Assembly: GCF_014932895.1 (NCBI RefSeq)
Contig: NZ_JACYOF010000020.1
Span: 3,198 to 58,694 of the forward strand
Direction: 5' to 3'
Origin: Bacillus thuringiensis
Lineage (GTDB): Bacteria > Bacillota > Bacilli > Bacillales > Bacillaceae_G
Length of the DNA: 55,497 bases
A model generated the notes under the pieces. It ran no database searches. It was given only the letters and a program-made list of their open reading frames with translations, and was not told where the DNA came from. How positions within the stretch are numbered: position 1 is the stretch's first letter; every line of letters begins with the position of its first letter. Both the position numbers and the translations under genes were made by a program. This document shows positions 1 through 11,415 of the stretch, in pieces.

Positions 1-1868
1 TTCAACGTGTAATTGAAGTATTAAGTCGTAGAACAAAAAATAATCCGGTATTAATTGGAGAACCTGGTGTAGGTAAAACGGCAATTGCAGAAGGATTAGC
101 ACAGCAAATCGTAAATAATGAAGTTCCTGAAACTTTAAGAGATAAGCGTGTTATGACACTGGATATGGGTACAGTGGTAGCTGGAACGAAATATCGTGGT
201 GAATTTGAAGATCGTTTAAAGAAAGTGATGGATGAAATCCGTCAAGCTGGAAACATCATTTTATTTATTGATGAACTTCATACATTAATTGGTGCAGGTG
301 GAGCAGAAGGTGCAATCGATGCGTCGAATATTTTAAAACCATCTTTAGCACGCGGAGAGTTACAATGTATTGGGGCGACAACTTTAGATGAGTATCGTAA
401 ATATATTGAAAAAGACGCAGCTTTAGAGAGACGTTTCCAACCAATTCATGTTGATGAGCCAAGTTTAGAAGAATCAACTCAAATCTTGAAAGGTTTACGT
501 GATCGTTATGAGGCGCATCACCGTGTATCTATTACAGATGATGCAATTGATGCGGCTGTAAAACTTTCAGATCGTTATATTACCGATCGTTTCTTACCAG
601 ATAAAGCAATTGATTTAATTGATGAAGCTGCTTCAAAAGTTCGCTTACGTTCTTATACAACGCCACCAAACTTAAAAGAACTTGAAGTAAAGCTTGAGGA
701 AATTCGAAAAGAAAAAGATGCGGCTGTACAAAGTCAAGAATTTGAAAAGGCTGCGTCCTTACGTGATATGGAACAACGCTTACGTGAGAAATTAGAAGAT
801 ACAAAACGTCAATGGAAAGAGCAACAAGGAAAAGAAAACTCAGAAGTTACAGTAGAAGATATTGCAAATGTCGTTTCTACATGGACACGTATCCCAGTTT
901 CTAAACTTGCACAAACAGAGACTGATAAATTATTAAACTTAGAGTCCATTCTTCATGATCGTGTCATCGGTCAAGATGAGGCGGTAGTAGCTGTAGCGAA
1001 AGCTGTTCGTCGTGCAAGAGCTGGATTGAAAGATCCGAAACGCCCAATTGGTTCATTTATTTTCTTAGGACCAACAGGTGTAGGTAAAACAGAATTAGCA
1101 AGAGCTTTAGCGGAATCTATGTTCGGTGATGAGGATGCAATGATTCGCATCGACATGTCTGAGTATATGGAGAAGCACTCAACTTCTCGCTTAGTTGGTT
1201 CTCCTCCTGGATATGTTGGATATGAAGAAGGTGGACAATTAACAGAGAAGGTTCGTCGTAAGCCTTATTCAGTTGTCCTATTAGATGAAGTAGAGAAGGC
1301 TCATCCTGATGTGTTTAATATTTTGCTACAAGTATTAGAAGATGGGCGTTTAACAGATTCTAAGGGACGTACAGTTGATTTCCGTAATACAATTGTTATT
1401 ATGACATCTAACGTTGGTGCAGAGGCATTGAAACGTAATAAACATCTTGGATTTAACGTACAAGATGAAAGCCGTGATTATTCGGATATGAAAGGCAAAG
1501 TAATGGATGAGCTGAAAAAAGCATTTCGTCCAGAATTTTTAAACCGTATTGATGAAATTATCGTATTCCATATGCTTGAGAAAAAACATATTCAAGAAAT
1601 TGTAACTCTTATGGTGAATCAGTTAGTGAATCGCTTAAAGGAACAAGAAATCGAATTGCACTTAACAGAAGGAGCAATTGCAGCTATTGCCGATAAAGGG
1701 TTTGATCGTGAATATGGTGCTCGTCCACTTCGTAGAGCAATTCAAAAGCATGTAGAAGATAGACTATCGGAAGAACTTTTAAAAGGTGCTATTGAGAAAG
1801 GACAAAAAGTTATCTTTGATGTAGAAGGGGAATCATTTGTCATTCACAGTGCTGAAAAGGTAAAATAA
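1..1868 (+). CDS. clpC: ClpC, AAA+ unfoldase of the ClpCP protease (5'-truncated by window edge)
   Basis: Hsp100 ATPase that unfolds proteins and feeds them to ClpP, with MecA or McsB as adaptors. The reading frame is open from base 3, so about 621 C-terminal residues are present. Compared with a usual length near 810, the N-terminal repeat domain and about 190 residues lie outside the window. Seen: first Walker A GEPGVGKT (bases 57-80) and its AAA module; a coiled UVR/M-type middle segment rich in E and K around bases 670-830; second Walker A GPTGVGKT near base 1070; an LGF tripeptide near base 1450, at the place of the ClpP-docking loop; and a C-terminal D2-small domain. In Bacillus it ends the ctsR-mcsA-mcsB-clpC stress operon and is followed by radA, as here. 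A terminator-like hairpin follows directly, so radA may be reached by read-through. Confidence 0.97.
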   Translation, partial: QRVIEVLSRRTKNNPVLIGEPGVGKTAIAEGLAQQIVNNEVPETLRDKRVMTLDMGTVVAGTKYRGEFEDRLKKVMDEIRQAGNIILFIDELHTLIGAGGAEGAIDASNILKPSLARGELQCIGATTLDEYRKYIEKDAALERRFQPIHVDEPSLEESTQILKGLRDRYEAHHRVSITDDAIDAAVKLSDRYITDRFLPDKAIDLIDEAASKVRLRSYTTPPNLKELEVKLEEIRKEKDAAVQSQEFEKAASLRDMEQRLREKLEDTKRQWKEQQGKENSEVTVEDIANVVSTWTRIPVSKLAQTETDKLLNLESILHDRVIGQDEAVVAVAKAVRRARAGLKDPKRPIGSFIFLGPTGVGKTELARALAESMFGDEDAMIRIDMSEYMEKHSTSRLVGSPPGYVGYEEGGQLTEKVRRKPYSVVLLDEVEKAHPDVFNILLQVLEDGRLTDSKGRTVDFRNTIVIMTSNVGAEALKRNKHLGFNVQDESRDYSDMKGKVMDELKKAFRPEFLNRIDEIIVFHMLEKKHIQEIVTLMVNQLVNRLKEQEIELHLTEGAIAAIADKGFDREYGARPLRRAIQKHVEDRLSEELLKGAIEKGQKVIFDVEGESFVIHSAEKVK

Positions 1869-1881
1869 GTATAGACAAACT

Positions 1882-1910
1882 AAGAGGGCTATGAGATAGC
1901 CCTCTTTCTT
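1882..1910 (+). terminator. Intrinsic terminator after clpC
   Basis: Perfect 11-bp stem (1882-1892 with 1896-1906), 3-base loop GAG, then a T-rich tail TTCTT. It lies 14 bases after the clpC stop. It either ends the clpC operon or lowers read-through into radA. Confidence 0.8.
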
Positions 1911-1963
1911 GTACGAGAAGGATAAATGTTTATAGATGAAAGTGAAGTGAAATATAAAAAGAT

Positions 1964-3340
1964 ATGGCTAAAAAGAAAACAAAATTCACATGTCAAGAAT
2001 GTGGTTATCAGTCACCAAAATATATGGGGAAATGTCCAGGATGTGGTCAATGGAATACGCTTGTTGAAGAGATGGAACCAGTTGTATCATCAAGGCGCCT
2101 TAATTATGCAAATGCAATTCAAACAGAAGTAACAAAACCAAGACGTCTTACAGAAGTAGAAACAAAGTCTGAGGCACGTATTGAAACAAAATTTCAGGAG
2201 TTTAACCGTGTCCTTGGTGGTGGAATTGTAGATGGATCTTTAGTACTTATTGGCGGGGACCCTGGGATTGGAAAATCAACGTTATTATTACAGATTTCAT
2301 CGCAATTAGCGGATGCTTCATATGATGTCCTGTATATATCAGGTGAGGAGTCAGCGAAGCAGATTAAACTTCGTGCAGATCGTTTACATGTAAATGGTAG
2401 CAATCTATTTGTTGTATCAGAGACGGATTTACAACGTATTGCAACGCATATTGAAGAAATGAATCCAGCTTTTGTTGTTATTGATTCTATTCAAACGATA
2501 CATTTACCTGAGGTGACGTCAGCACCTGGAAGTGTGGCGCAAGTACGTGAATGTACAGCAGAATTAATGAAACTTGCAAAAACAAAAGGAATCCCTATTT
2601 TTATCGTCGGACACGTGACAAAAGAAGGAGCAATTGCAGGACCTCGTATGTTAGAACATATGGTCGATGCAGTTCTTTACTTTGAAGGAGATCGACACCA
2701 TACATATCGTATTTTGCGAGCTGTTAAGAATCGTTTTGGTTCCACGAATGAAATGGGTATCTTTGAAATGAAAGAGCTCGGTCTTGCGGAAGTATTAAAT
2801 CCTTCTGAAATTTTCCTTGAGGAAAGACCAGTTGGAGTCGCAGGCTCAACAGTAGTTGCTTCAATGGAAGGAACAAGACCAGTTTTAGTAGAAATACAAG
2901 CATTAATCTCCCCTACTAGTTTTGGAAATCCTCGAAGAATGGCGACGGGAATTGACCATAACCGTGTTTCGCTTATTATGGCAGTACTAGAAAAAAGAAC
3001 GGGTTTACTATTGCAAAATCAAGACGCATATTTAAAAGTAGCTGGTGGTTTGAAATTGGACGAACCGGCAATTGATTTAGCTGTTGCCTTAAGTATAGCT
3101 TCAAGTTTTAGAGATAAATCTACGGCACCAACTGATGCAGTAATAGGAGAAGTAGGATTAACCGGAGAAATAAGAAGAGTATCAAGAATTGAACAACGTG
3201 TACAAGAAGCGGCTAAATTAGGATTTCAACGTGCTATTATTCCTAGAAAAAATTTAGGTGGATGGACAATTCCAGATGGGATTGAGGTTGTAGGTGTTTC
3301 TAATTTAGGAGAAGCGCTTCGTTTGACATTAGGAGGCTAG
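1964..3340 (+). CDS. radA: RadA/Sms DNA repair ATPase-helicase
   Basis: Branch-migration helicase acting with RecA in recombination and transformation. 458 residues, the usual length. Seen in order: a zinc finger with C10, C13, C24 and C27; Walker [11 protein letters not shown] (97-106); the RadA-specific KNRFG motif (255-259); and a C-terminal Lon-like domain from about 280. The ATG at 1964 fits the conserved MAKKKTKF N-terminus. Its SD is weak (AGTGAAGTGA, 1941-1950). An earlier frame opening at 1926 is out of phase and unrelated. disA starts 4 bases after the radA stop and has its SD inside the radA end, so the two are co-translated. This radA-disA pairing is constant in Bacillus. Confidence 0.97.
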   Translation: MAKKKTKFTCQECGYQSPKYMGKCPGCGQWNTLVEEMEPVVSSRRLNYANAIQTEVTKPRRLTEVETKSEARIETKFQEFNRVLGGGIVDGSLVLIGGDPGIGKSTLLLQISSQLADASYDVLYISGEESAKQIKLRADRLHVNGSNLFVVSETDLQRIATHIEEMNPAFVVIDSIQTIHLPEVTSAPGSVAQVRECTAELMKLAKTKGIPIFIVGHVTKEGAIAGPRMLEHMVDAVLYFEGDRHHTYRILRAVKNRFGSTNEMGIFEMKELGLAEVLNPSEIFLEERPVGVAGSTVVASMEGTRPVLVEIQALISPTSFGNPRRMATGIDHNRVSLIMAVLEKRTGLLLQNQDAYLKVAGGLKLDEPAIDLAVALSIASSFRDKSTAPTDAVIGEVGLTGEIRRVSRIEQRVQEAAKLGFQRAIIPRKNLGGWTIPDGIEVVGVSNLGEALRLTLGG

Positions 3341-3343
3341 GCT

Positions 3344-4417
3344 ATGGAAGAAAATAAGCAACGTGTCAAAAGTATGATTAATATTTTACAGCTCGTGGCC
3401 CCGGGAACGCCACTGCGCGAAGGGATAGATAATGTACTTCGCGCACAAACAGGGGGACTAATTGTTCTTGGGTATAATGAGCAGATTAAAAGTATTGTTG
3501 ATGGTGGTTTTCACATTAATTGTGCATTCTCTCCTGCTAGTTTATATGAATTAGCAAAAATGGATGGAGCACTTATTTTAAATGAGACTGGAAGTAAAAT
3601 TTTAATTGCGAACGCACAGTTAGTTCCAGAGCCATCTATCGATTCTATTGAAACAGGTATGCGTCACCGAACGGCAGAGCGTGTAGCAAAGCAGACGGGC
3701 AGTCTTGTTGTGGCCATTTCACAAAGACGTAACGTAATTACGCTATATCAAGGGAACTTACGTTATACACTAAAGGATATAGGTGTCATTTTAACAAAGG
3801 CAAACCAAGCGATTCAAACGTTAGAAAAGTATAAGGCTGTATGGAATGATGGTATTACGAATTTGGGCATTCTAGAATTTGAAGAGGTCGTTACAATGTC
3901 CGAGGTAGTTCACGTATTACATAGTGTTGAAATGGTGCTGCGTATTAAAAATGAAATATTGAGCTATATTCATGAGTTAGGAACAGAAGGTAGGTTAATC
4001 CGTTTACAACTTACAGAACTACTAGCTGATTTAGAGGCAGAGGCAGCATTATTAATTAAAGATTATCACCAAGAGAAAACACAAGATCATCATCAAATTT
4101 TGAAAAAGTTACAAGATCTTGCAAATACACAACTTCTAGAGGATAGCGATTTAGTTAAATTGCTTGGCTATCCAGGACAAACGAGCTTAGAAGCAAGCGT
4201 GACGCCAAGAGGATACCGAATCACAAGTAAAATTTCTCGTGTTCCACCGCTTATCATTGAAAATTTAATTAATCGATTTAAAACGTTACAAGGAGTTTGT
4301 CGTGCAACTATTAATGAATTGGACGATGTGGAAGGAATTGGAGAAGTCAGGGCGAAGAAAATACGAGAAGGTTTAAAAAGAATTCAAGAGCATCTCTACA
4401 TGAGTAGACACAATTAA
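3344..4417 (+). CDS. disA: DisA, DNA-integrity scanning diadenylate cyclase
   Basis: Makes c-di-AMP from two ATP. In Bacillus it scans DNA for branched structures and delays sporulation when damage is found. 357 residues. Seen: N-terminal DAC domain with the DGA motif (74-76) and RHRT (107-110), both needed for ATP binding; a helical linker (about 145-280); and a C-terminal helix-hairpin-helix DNA-binding domain (about 310-350, with [12 protein letters not shown]). The SD AGGAGG lies in the last codons of radA. No clear terminator follows, and the next gene is 160 bases away. RadA is known to inhibit DisA activity in B. subtilis, which fits the coupling. Confidence 0.97.
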   Translation: MEENKQRVKSMINILQLVAPGTPLREGIDNVLRAQTGGLIVLGYNEQIKSIVDGGFHINCAFSPASLYELAKMDGALILNETGSKILIANAQLVPEPSIDSIETGMRHRTAERVAKQTGSLVVAISQRRNVITLYQGNLRYTLKDIGVILTKANQAIQTLEKYKAVWNDGITNLGILEFEEVVTMSEVVHVLHSVEMVLRIKNEILSYIHELGTEGRLIRLQLTELLADLEAEAALLIKDYHQEKTQDHHQILKKLQDLANTQLLEDSDLVKLLGYPGQTSLEASVTPRGYRITSKISRVPPLIIENLINRFKTLQGVCRATINELDDVEGIGEVRAKKIREGLKRIQEHLYMSRHN

Positions 4418-4577
4418 GAATATTACATTGATTCCATAATATAACGACACTAGAACACTTTTGGTATATGATATGGTATATTGGTAAATAAAACTATTTA
4501 CAAAAAAACACATCCGCTTTTGCATTCGGCGTTTTGATTAGCGAAACAATGGTTAATAATGAGTAGGAGGTGGTTGG

Positions 4578-5681
4578 ATGTTAAAACGGATCGTACAGCT
4601 CTTCTTTTTAGTAATCGGGGGAGCGTTAGGGATTTTCTTTATCCCAAAAGTTATTAATGTATTGGACATCGGTGCTGTTCCATGGCTCGAGGGATCATAT
4701 GTTCGTGCGATTATTGGTGCAATTATTTTATTTTTAACAACATTTTGGCTTGTAGATTATATTGTTCAACTTATTAAGCATATCGAAGAAGCCCTTGTAA
4801 AGGCACCTGTAGCAGATGTTTTATTTGGTACATTAGGGTTGATCTCTGGTCTTATTGTTGCATATTTAATTTTAATACCAATTCGTGAATTTACGATCCC
4901 AGTCATTAGCACAGTATTACAAGTGTTCTTTACTCTTTTACTTGGTTATTTAGGATTCCAAGTGGGGTTTAAAAAGAGAAATGAATTGTTAGGATTATTT
5001 ACATTACCCCAACGCGGAGGTAAGAAGAAAAACAATAGTGAAAATGAAGAGGTAGAGGTAGAAAAATCTACAGCTCATTGGAAAATTCTCGATACGAGTG
5101 TAATTATTGATGGACGTATTGCTGATATTTGCCAAACGAAGTTTTTAGAAGGAACGATTGTGATTCCGCAATTCGTATTAGAAGAACTACAGCATATTGC
5201 TGATTCTTCCGATGCGTTAAAGCGTAATCGTGGCCGCAGAGGATTAGATATTTTAAATCGTATTCAAAAAGAGATGCCAATTCCGGTGGAAATTTATGAA
5301 GGTGATTTCGAGGATATCCAAGAGGTGGATAGCAAGCTTGTAAAGTTAGCGAAAATCACTGGTGGGACTGTTGTAACAAATGATTTCAACTTAAACAAAG
5401 TTTCTGAATTACAAGGAGTAACAGTATTAAACATTAACGACTTGGCGAATGCAATTAAACCAGTTGTACTCCCTGGTGAAGAACTAAGTGTTTATGTTGT
5501 AAAAGATGGTAAAGAACAAAATCAAGGTGTTGCATATTTAGATGATGGTACGATGATTGTAGTAGAAGATGGTAGAGAATATGTCGGCTCACAACTCAAT
5601 GTACTTGTTACGAGTGTGTTGCAAACATCGGCTGGTCGTATGATTTTCGCAAAACGTAAACTATTAGAAAAAGCATTATAA
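4578..5681 (+). CDS. yacL: YacL-type membrane PIN-TRAM domain protein
   Basis: Predicted membrane-anchored nuclease-like protein of unknown substrate. 367 residues. Seen: four hydrophobic segments (about 5-24, 40-62, 80-102, 105-130); a PIN domain from about 168, beginning [11 protein letters not shown] with acidic residues placed as in PIN nucleases; and a C-terminal TRAM-like RNA-binding domain (about 295-355). The start is set by SD AGGAGGTGG at 4565-4573. The 160 bases before it are AT-rich and I could not fix a promoter there. The PIN fold suggests RNA cleavage, but no target can be read from the sequence. ispD follows after 16 bases, so they are likely one transcript. Confidence 0.9.
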   Translation: MLKRIVQLFFLVIGGALGIFFIPKVINVLDIGAVPWLEGSYVRAIIGAIILFLTTFWLVDYIVQLIKHIEEALVKAPVADVLFGTLGLISGLIVAYLILIPIREFTIPVISTVLQVFFTLLLGYLGFQVGFKKRNELLGLFTLPQRGGKKKNNSENEEVEVEKSTAHWKILDTSVIIDGRIADICQTKFLEGTIVIPQFVLEELQHIADSSDALKRNRGRRGLDILNRIQKEMPIPVEIYEGDFEDIQEVDSKLVKLAKITGGTVVTNDFNLNKVSELQGVTVLNINDLANAIKPVVLPGEELSVYVVKDGKEQNQGVAYLDDGTMIVVEDGREYVGSQLNVLVTSVLQTSAGRMIFAKRKLLEKAL

Positions 5682-5697
5682 TTAGAGGATTATTAAT

Positions 5698-6378
5698 ATG
5701 TATACATTAATTATTCCGGCAGCGGGTCAAGGAAAACGGATGGGTGCTGGCAAAAATAAGTTATTCTTACTTATAAATGAAGTACCGATCATTGTGCATA
5801 CATTACGTGCTTTTGAAAAAGATAAAGCATGTGAAAGTATTATTATGGCAATTAACGAAGAGGAACGTCCTTATTTTGAGGAGTTAATGCAGAAGTACCC
5901 AGTTGCAAAACAGGTGCAATTTATTCAGGGCGGAGCTGAACGACAAGATAGCGTATTTAATGCGCTTCAGCATGTGAGCGGAGTTGAGTATGTTCTCGTA
6001 CACGATGGTGCGCGCCCATTCGTAACGAATAAAATGATTCAAGATGTATTAACTTCAGCGGAAAAGTATGGTGCTTCTATTTGTGCCATGCCAGTGAAGG
6101 ATACAGTTAAGAAAGTGGAACAGAATGTTGTTGTTGAAACAGTAGAACGTTCTCAGCTTAAAGCTGTTCAAACGCCGCAAGGATTCTCTGTCCCCCTTTT
6201 ATTAGAAGCTCATAGAAGTGCGAAACAGAGTTGTTTCCTGGGCACGGATGATGCAAGTCTCGTAGAACGAATCGGAAAGCAAGTAGGTGTAGTAGAGGGG
6301 AGTTACTATAATATTAAAGTGACGACCCCAGAGGATTTATTAATTGCTGAAAGTTTCCTTCATGTTCAGAAGAGATAG
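5698..6378 (+). CDS. ispD: 2-C-methyl-D-erythritol 4-phosphate cytidylyltransferase (IspD)
   Basis: Third step of the MEP isoprenoid pathway: MEP plus CTP gives CDP-ME. 226 residues, typical. Seen: N-terminal CTP-binding loop AAGQGKRM (8-15) followed by conserved lysines, and the LVHDGARPF motif (about residue 101). It lies 16 bases after yacL with a modest SD (AGAGGA), and is followed by a strong terminator and then ispF, which acts two steps later in the same pathway. The intermediate kinase IspE is encoded elsewhere in Bacillus. Confidence 0.96.
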   Translation: MYTLIIPAAGQGKRMGAGKNKLFLLINEVPIIVHTLRAFEKDKACESIIMAINEEERPYFEELMQKYPVAKQVQFIQGGAERQDSVFNALQHVSGVEYVLVHDGARPFVTNKMIQDVLTSAEKYGASICAMPVKDTVKKVEQNVVVETVERSQLKAVQTPQGFSVPLLLEAHRSAKQSCFLGTDDASLVERIGKQVGVVEGSYYNIKVTTPEDLLIAESFLHVQKR

Positions 6379-6396
6379 CAGTGGTGGTATTATAGT

Positions 6397-6430
6397 AAAG
6401 AAAAGCTCGGCAACGGCCGGGCTTTTCTTT
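6397..6430 (+). terminator. Intrinsic terminator between ispD and ispF
   Basis: 15-bp stem (6397-6411 with 6416-6430, one G-U) closed by the loop AACG and ending in CTTTTCTTT. It separates two genes of one pathway. A TATAAT at 6444-6449 could restart transcription, but it lacks a convincing -35. Confidence 0.85.
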
Positions 6431-6495
6431 ATAAGGATAGCGATATAATATAGAGTCATAAAGCTCAGTAGTTTAGCTTGAGGAGGATGTAAAGA

Positions 6496-6972
6496 ATGTT
6501 TCGAATTGGACAAGGTTTTGATGTGCATGAATTTGCGGAAGGTAGACCGTTAATTATCGGCGGAATTACAATTCCCCATGAGAAAGGGTTAATTGGTCAC
6601 TCGGATGCTGACGTATTGTTACATACGATTGCTGACGCATGTTTAGGAGCAATTGCAGCAGGGGATATTGGCAAGCATTTTCCTGATACGGATCCTGCCT
6701 TTAAAGATGCAGATTCAGCTGTATTGTTACAAAAGGTTTGGGAATTTGTGAGTGAACAAGGTTACGAGCTAGGCAACCTAGATTGTACAATTATTGCTCA
6801 AAAACCAAAAATGGCACCACATATTGAAAGTATGCGTAAACGCATTAGTGAACTGTTAGAAACGTCTATCGATAACATTAATGTAAAGGCAACAACGACA
6901 GAAAAATTAGGATTTACAGGTAGAGAAGAAGGAATTGCTTCTCAGGCAGTTGTTTTATTACAGAAAAAATAG
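6496..6972 (+). CDS. ispF: 2-C-methyl-D-erythritol 2,4-cyclodiphosphate synthase (IspF)
   Basis: Cyclises CDP-ME 2-phosphate to ME-cPP in the MEP isoprenoid pathway. It works as a trimer with one zinc per active site. 158 residues, typical. Seen: the metal ligands D9, H11 (FDVH) and H43, and the HSDADVLLH segment (35-43). The C-terminal part carries [15 protein letters not shown], the usual substrate-binding stretch. The SD AGGAGG at 6481-6486 fixes the start. Confidence 0.97.
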   Translation: MFRIGQGFDVHEFAEGRPLIIGGITIPHEKGLIGHSDADVLLHTIADACLGAIAAGDIGKHFPDTDPAFKDADSAVLLQKVWEFVSEQGYELGNLDCTIIAQKPKMAPHIESMRKRISELLETSIDNINVKATTTEKLGFTGREEGIASQAVVLLQKK

Positions 6973-6991
6973 TGGTTTTTAATTCGTAAGA

Positions 6992-7020
6992 TGGATAATC
7001 ATATTTTTTTGGTGTACAAT
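6992..7020 (+). promoter_or_regulatory. Probable sigma-A promoter of gltX
   Basis: TGGATA (6992-6997), 17-base spacer, TACAAT (7015-7020). The -35 is only 4/6. It lies 42 bases before the chosen gltX start. Confidence 0.45.
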
Positions 7021-7061
7021 TATAGAATGTGTTGACATTAAGAATGGAAGGTGTACCAATT

Positions 7062-8519
7062 ATGGAAAAGCAAGTGAGAGTGCGCTATGCGCCAAGTCCA
7101 ACAGGACACTTACATATCGGAAATGCGCGTACGGCATTATTTAATTATTTATTTGCTCGTCATCAAGATGGCAAGTTTATTATTCGTATTGAAGATACTG
7201 ATGTAAAACGTAATGTTGCTGGTGGAGAAGAAAGCCAATTAAAATACTTGAAATGGCTCGGTATGGACTGGGATGAAGGTGTTGATGTTGGTGGTGAATT
7301 TGGACCATATCGTCAAACAGAGCGTTTAGATATTTATAAAAAATTATATGTAGATTTACTAGAGCGTGGTTTAGCTTACAAATGTTATATGACAGAAGAA
7401 GAGCTAGAAGCAGAGCGTGAAGGTCAAATCGCTCGTGGTGAAACACCTCGTTACGCAGGTAATCACCGTAATTTAACTGAAGAGCAAATGAAAGAATTTG
7501 AAGCTGAGGGACGTATCCCAAGTATTCGTTTCCGTGTACCGGCTGATCGAGATTACACATTTAAAGACATCGTAAAAGATGAAGTTGCATTCCATTCAAA
7601 TGATTTCGGTGATTTCGTTATCGTGAAAAAAGATGGAATTCCAACTTATAACTTTGCGGTAGCTGTGGATGATCACTTAATGGAAATTACACACGTACTT
7701 CGCGGTGATGATCATATTTCAAACACGCCAAAACAAATGATGATCTATGAAGCTTTCGGTTGGGATATCCCGCAATTCGGTCATATGACCCTAATTGTTA
7801 ACGAAAGCCGTAAAAAGTTAAGTAAACGTGATGAATCTATTATTCAATTTATTGAGCAATATAAAGAGCTTGGATATCTTCCAGAAGCAATCTTTAACTT
7901 TATTGCGCTACTAGGTTGGTCGCCGGTAGGAGAAGAAGAAATCTTCTCTCAAGATGAGTTTATCAAAATGTTCGATGCAGCTCGTTTATCAAAATCACCT
8001 GCATTATTTGATTCTCAAAAACTAAAATGGATGAACAACCAGTATATGAAAAAGCAAGATTTAGATACGGTTGTAGAGTTAAGCTTACCGCATTTAGTGA
8101 AAGCTGGCCGTGTGGGTGAAACTTTAAATGAACAAGAACAAGCTTGGATTCGTGATGTAATTGCTTTATATCATGAACAAATGAGTTTTGGAGCTGAAAT
8201 TGTAGAGCTTTCTGAAATGTTCTTTAAAGACCATGTTGATTATGAAGAAGAAGGACAAGAAGTATTAAAAGGTGAACAAGTGCCTGAAGTACTTCGTGCA
8301 TTTGCTGGTCAAGTAGAAGCTCTTGAAGCGATGGAGCCAGCAGCTGTTAAGGCAGCTATTAAAGCAGTTCAAAAGGAAACAGGACATAAAGGTAAAAACT
8401 TATTTATGCCAATCCGTGTTGCAACTACTGGACAAACACATGGCCCAGAGCTTCCGAATGCTATTGCACTTCTTGGAAAAGAAAAAGTTTTAAACCGTCT
8501 TCAAAAAGTAATTGGTTAA
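7062..8519 (+). CDS. gltX: Glutamyl-tRNA synthetase
   Basis: Charges tRNA-Glu with glutamate. In Bacillus the enzyme is non-discriminating and also mischarges tRNA-Gln for later amidation. I choose the ATG at 7062 (485 residues, [15 protein letters not shown]). It has SD GGAAGGTG about 9 bases upstream and matches family N-termini. A longer in-frame GTG at 7029 has no SD. Seen: class I signature HLHIG (16-20) and KLSKR (252-256), the KMSKS equivalent. The stop codon overlaps the -35 of the next promoter. Confidence 0.96.
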   Translation: MEKQVRVRYAPSPTGHLHIGNARTALFNYLFARHQDGKFIIRIEDTDVKRNVAGGEESQLKYLKWLGMDWDEGVDVGGEFGPYRQTERLDIYKKLYVDLLERGLAYKCYMTEEELEAEREGQIARGETPRYAGNHRNLTEEQMKEFEAEGRIPSIRFRVPADRDYTFKDIVKDEVAFHSNDFGDFVIVKKDGIPTYNFAVAVDDHLMEITHVLRGDDHISNTPKQMMIYEAFGWDIPQFGHMTLIVNESRKKLSKRDESIIQFIEQYKELGYLPEAIFNFIALLGWSPVGEEEIFSQDEFIKMFDAARLSKSPALFDSQKLKWMNNQYMKKQDLDTVVELSLPHLVKAGRVGETLNEQEQAWIRDVIALYHEQMSFGAEIVELSEMFFKDHVDYEEEGQEVLKGEQVPEVLRAFAGQVEALEAMEPAAVKAAIKAVQKETGHKGKNLFMPIRVATTGQTHGPELPNAIALLGKEKVLNRLQKVIG

Positions 8520-8544
8520 CATTTTCTAGATTTAGAAATATAAT
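8516..8544 (+). promoter_or_regulatory. Sigma-A promoter of the T-box-cysES unit
   Basis: TTAACA (8516-8521), 17-base spacer, TATAAT (8539-8544). The -35 contains the gltX stop codon. The predicted transcript start is near 8551, inside the palindrome AGGTATACCT (8545-8554). Confidence 0.75.
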
Positions 8545-8550
8545 AGGTAT

Positions 8551-8837
8551 ACCTAAAACCTAATAAGGAAAAGCGACGAGAAGGAGAAGTAGAAAATCAG
8601 GCTTTTTACAGAGAGAACCACCTGTAGGCTGGAAGTGGTTTATAAGTGGATTTTTGAAATGCCCCTTCGAGTCTTCTGCAGAACAGCGAAATGTTTCGCG
8701 AGACGTCTTAGGGCGCAAAGTAAGCAGAAGCGGTGTACACCGTTATCATGGATGAGTTTGAGGCATTTTTAAGCCTAAACAGAGTGGAACCGCGCTTATA
8801 AGGCGTCTCTGTCAATATGACAGAGGCGTCTTTTTTT
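8551..8837 (+). promoter_or_regulatory. T-box riboswitch, probably tRNA-Cys specific, controlling cysES
   Basis: Leader RNA that senses uncharged tRNA. Seen: basal stem I halves around 8574-8583 and 8663-8672; an AGTAGA segment on the 5' side of the specifier loop; TGAAATGC on its 3' side, where TGC (8660-8662) is a cysteine codon; and the 15-base T-box core AGAGTGGAACCGCGC at 8781-8795. A terminator follows. The downstream genes make and use cysteine, which agrees with the codon. The exact stem I fold was not computed. Confidence 0.9.
8801..8837 (+). terminator. T-box conditional terminator
   Basis: 14-bp stem (8801-8814 with 8818-8831, two G-U pairs), loop ATA, then TTTTTTT. The 5' arm begins just after the T-box core, as needed for the antiterminator switch. 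Another 7-bp inverted repeat (TATACCT at 8837-8843, AGGTATA at 8851-8857) follows. Confidence 0.9.
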
Positions 8838-8961
8838 ATACCTTGTAGATAGGTATAAATATAAATTTTATCTCCTTGTATAAAGAATTAGGAGGTAAGT
8901 GGTGAGTTAGGGGAGTTAGTTCGCTCGAAAAAAAGCAGCCCATAAAGGGGAGGGGACATTG

Positions 8962-9627
8962 ATGTTTAAGAGGCTTCGGGAAGATATTGAAGTCGTTTTT
9001 GAACAGGATCCAGCGGCACGAAGTTATTTCGAAGTCATTTTAACTTACTCTGGATTACATGCAGTTTGGGCCCATCGAATTGCACATGCTTTTTACAAAA
9101 GGAATTTTTTCTTTATTGCACGCTTTGTTTCGCAAGTGAGTCGCTTTTTTACGGGCATTGAAATTCATCCGGGAGCAACTATTGGTCGGCGCTTCTTCAT
9201 CGATCATGGAATGGGAGTTGTAATTGGAGAAACGTGTGAAATTGGTGATAATGTAACAATTTATCAAGGGGTTACATTAGGTGGTACAGGAAAAGAAAAA
9301 GGAAAGAGGCATCCTACAATTCAAGATAATGTATTAATTGCAACGGGGGCTAAAGTCCTTGGTTCTATTACTGTGGGGGAGAATTCTAAAATCGGTGCAG
9401 GGTCTGTCGTATTAAAAGAAGTTCCTGCACATTCTACAGTTGTAGGTATACCAGGCCGAGTCGTTATTCAAAATGGGGTAAAGATTGGTCAAGAATTAAA
9501 TCATTCTGATCTTCCGGATCCGATTTTTGATAAATTAAAGGTTATGGAAGTGGAGCTTGATAAATTGAAGAAACAGCTGGAAGTAAAGGTAGAAAGGAAG
9601 GATAAAAATGACTATTCACATTTATAA
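8962..9627 (+). CDS. cysE: Serine O-acetyltransferase (CysE)
   Basis: Transfers acetyl from acetyl-CoA to L-serine, the first step of cysteine synthesis. 221 residues from the ATG at 8962 (SD GGGGAGGGG at 8947-8955). A TTG directly before it is not needed. Seen: an alpha-helical N-terminal domain; then a left-handed beta-helix of hexapeptide repeats (about 60-175) with the active-site segment [15 protein letters not shown]; then a charged C-terminal tail. cysS starts 20 bases inside the end of this gene, so translation is coupled. Both genes are under the cysteine T-box. Confidence 0.96.
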   Translation: MFKRLREDIEVVFEQDPAARSYFEVILTYSGLHAVWAHRIAHAFYKRNFFFIARFVSQVSRFFTGIEIHPGATIGRRFFIDHGMGVVIGETCEIGDNVTIYQGVTLGGTGKEKGKRHPTIQDNVLIATGAKVLGSITVGENSKIGAGSVVLKEVPAHSTVVGIPGRVVIQNGVKIGQELNHSDLPDPIFDKLKVMEVELDKLKKQLEVKVERKDKNDYSHL

Positions 9628-11005
9628 TACGTTAACACGTCAAAAGGAAGAGTTTATTCCGTTAGAAGAAAATAAGGTGAAGATGTATGTGTGCGGACCT
9701 ACAGTTTATAACTACATTCATATTGGGAACGCGAGACCACCTATGGTATTTGATACAGTGCGTCGTTATTTAGAATACAAAGGATACGACGTGCAGTATG
9801 TATCCAACTTTACTGACGTAGATGATAAATTAATTAAAGCAGCAAATGAATTAGGTGAAGATGTACCGACAATTGCGGACCGTTTCGTTGAAGCGTACTT
9901 TGAAGATGTAACTGCGCTAGGTTGCAAACACGCAACAGTTCATCCGCGTGTAACAGAAAATATGGATATCATTATTGAATTCATTCAAGAACTTGTGAAT
10001 AAAGGATATGCATATGAATCAGAGGGCGATGTGTACTTTAAAACGAAGGAATTTGAAGGCTACGGTAAATTATCACATCAACCAATCGCGGACCTACGTC
10101 ACGGTGCACGTATTGAAGTAGGAGAAAAGAAACAAGACCCTCTTGATTTTGCTTTATGGAAAGCTGCGAAAGAAGGAGAAATCTTCTGGGAAAGCCCTTG
10201 GGGGAAAGGTCGTCCAGGGTGGCATATTGAATGCTCTGCGATGGCGCGTAAGTACTTAGGGGATACAATTGATATTCATGCCGGTGGTCAAGACTTGACG
10301 TTCCCGCATCACGAAAATGAAATTGCGCAGTCAGAGGCACTGACAGGAAAAGCATTTGCGCGTTACTGGATGCATAATGGATATATTAACATTAACAATG
10401 AGAAGATGTCTAAATCACTTGGGAACTTTATTTTAGTTCACGATATCATTAAGCAATATGATCCGCAGTTAATTAGATTCTTTATGTTATCCGTACACTA
10501 TCGTCATCCAATTAACTTTAGTGAAGAGTTATTACAAAGTACGAATAATGGATTAGAAAGAATTAAAACAGCTTATGGGAATTTAAAACATCGTATGGAA
10601 AGTAGTACGGATTTAACGGACCATAATGAGAAATGGTTAGCTGAAATAGAGAAATTCCAGATTGCGTTTGAAGAAGCAATGAATGATGATTTCAACACTG
10701 CGAATGCAATTACCGAATTATACAATGTAGCAAACCATGCAAATCAATATTTACTGGAAGAACATACGTCTAAAGTTGTAATTGAAGCATACGTAAAACA
10801 ACTGGAAACATTATTTGATATTTTAGGATTGGAATTAGCACAAGAAGAATTGCTTGATGAAGAAATTGAAGCACTTATCCAAAAGCGTATTGAAGCTCGT
10901 AAAAATCGTGATTTCGCATTATCCGATCAAATTCGCGATGATTTAAGAGATCGTAACATTATTTTAGAAGATACCACTCAAGGTACAAGATGGAAAAGAG
11001 GATAA
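9608..11005 (+). CDS. cysS: Cysteinyl-tRNA synthetase
   Basis: Charges tRNA-Cys. 465 residues. Class I motifs: HIGN (38-41) and KMSKS (266-270). Probable zinc ligands are C29, C209, the HH pair at 234-235 and E238, which give cysteine its specificity. The start ATG at 9608 lies inside cysE, with SD GGAAGG at 9596-9601. mrnC follows after 2 bases, so cysE-cysS-mrnC-rlmB-rae1 reads as one packed transcription unit. Confidence 0.97.
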   Translation: MTIHIYNTLTRQKEEFIPLEENKVKMYVCGPTVYNYIHIGNARPPMVFDTVRRYLEYKGYDVQYVSNFTDVDDKLIKAANELGEDVPTIADRFVEAYFEDVTALGCKHATVHPRVTENMDIIIEFIQELVNKGYAYESEGDVYFKTKEFEGYGKLSHQPIADLRHGARIEVGEKKQDPLDFALWKAAKEGEIFWESPWGKGRPGWHIECSAMARKYLGDTIDIHAGGQDLTFPHHENEIAQSEALTGKAFARYWMHNGYININNEKMSKSLGNFILVHDIIKQYDPQLIRFFMLSVHYRHPINFSEELLQSTNNGLERIKTAYGNLKHRMESSTDLTDHNEKWLAEIEKFQIAFEEAMNDDFNTANAITELYNVANHANQYLLEEHTSKVVIEAYVKQLETLFDILGLELAQEELLDEEIEALIQKRIEARKNRDFALSDQIRDDLRDRNIILEDTTQGTRWKRG

Positions 11006-11007
11006 GA

Positions 11008-11415
11008 ATGATTGATGCAAAGCAATTAAACAGCTTAGCGTTAGCATATATGGGTGACGCGGTATATGAACAATATATCCGCTATCACCTCCTTCAAAAA
11101 GGGAAAGTTCGTCCGAATCAATTACACCGATTAGGGACAAGCTTTGTTTCGGCAAAGGCACAAGCGAAAGTTGTTTATCATTTATTAGAGACGGCATTTT
11201 TAACAGAGGAAGAAGAGGCAGTACTTAGAAGAGGACGTAATGCAAATTCAGGTACTGTTCCGAAGAATACAGATGTACAAACGTATCGATATAGTACAGC
11301 GTTTGAGGCACTAATTGGCTATCATCACTTGTTAAATAATCGCGAAAGATTAGAAGAAATTGTATATAAGGCAATTGCTGTTTTAGAAGAAAAGGAAGGG
11401 GGCACATCATCATGA
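11008..11415 (+). CDS. mrnC: Mini-ribonuclease III (MrnC)
   Basis: Dimeric RNase III catalytic domain without a dsRNA-binding domain. It trims the ends of 23S rRNA precursor. I choose ATG 11008 ([10 protein letters not shown], 135 residues), with SD AAAGAGG at 10994-11000. An in-frame ATG at 10990 overlaps cysS and would add six residues. Seen: the RNase III signature region [16 protein letters not shown] (about 9-24), with the catalytic D of GDA, and a second acidic cluster near residue 100 ([11 protein letters not shown]). The stop overlaps the rlmB start (ATGA). Confidence 0.9.
   Translation: MIDAKQLNSLALAYMGDAVYEQYIRYHLLQKGKVRPNQLHRLGTSFVSAKAQAKVVYHLLETAFLTEEEEAVLRRGRNANSGTVPKNTDVQTYRYSTAFEALIGYHHLLNNRERLEEIVYKAIAVLEEKEGGTSS

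Noticed and set aside
4418-4577. Possible promoter for yacL
   Set aside because: Several TTGGTA and TATATT-like words occur, but none pair at an acceptable spacing.
6444-6449. TATAAT between ispD and ispF as a promoter
   Set aside because: No acceptable -35 at 16-19 bases and no extended -10, so not listed as a feature.
7180-7560. 126-codon open frame on the minus strand
   Set aside because: Antisense of gltX, His/Leu/Tyr-rich, no SD or promoter.
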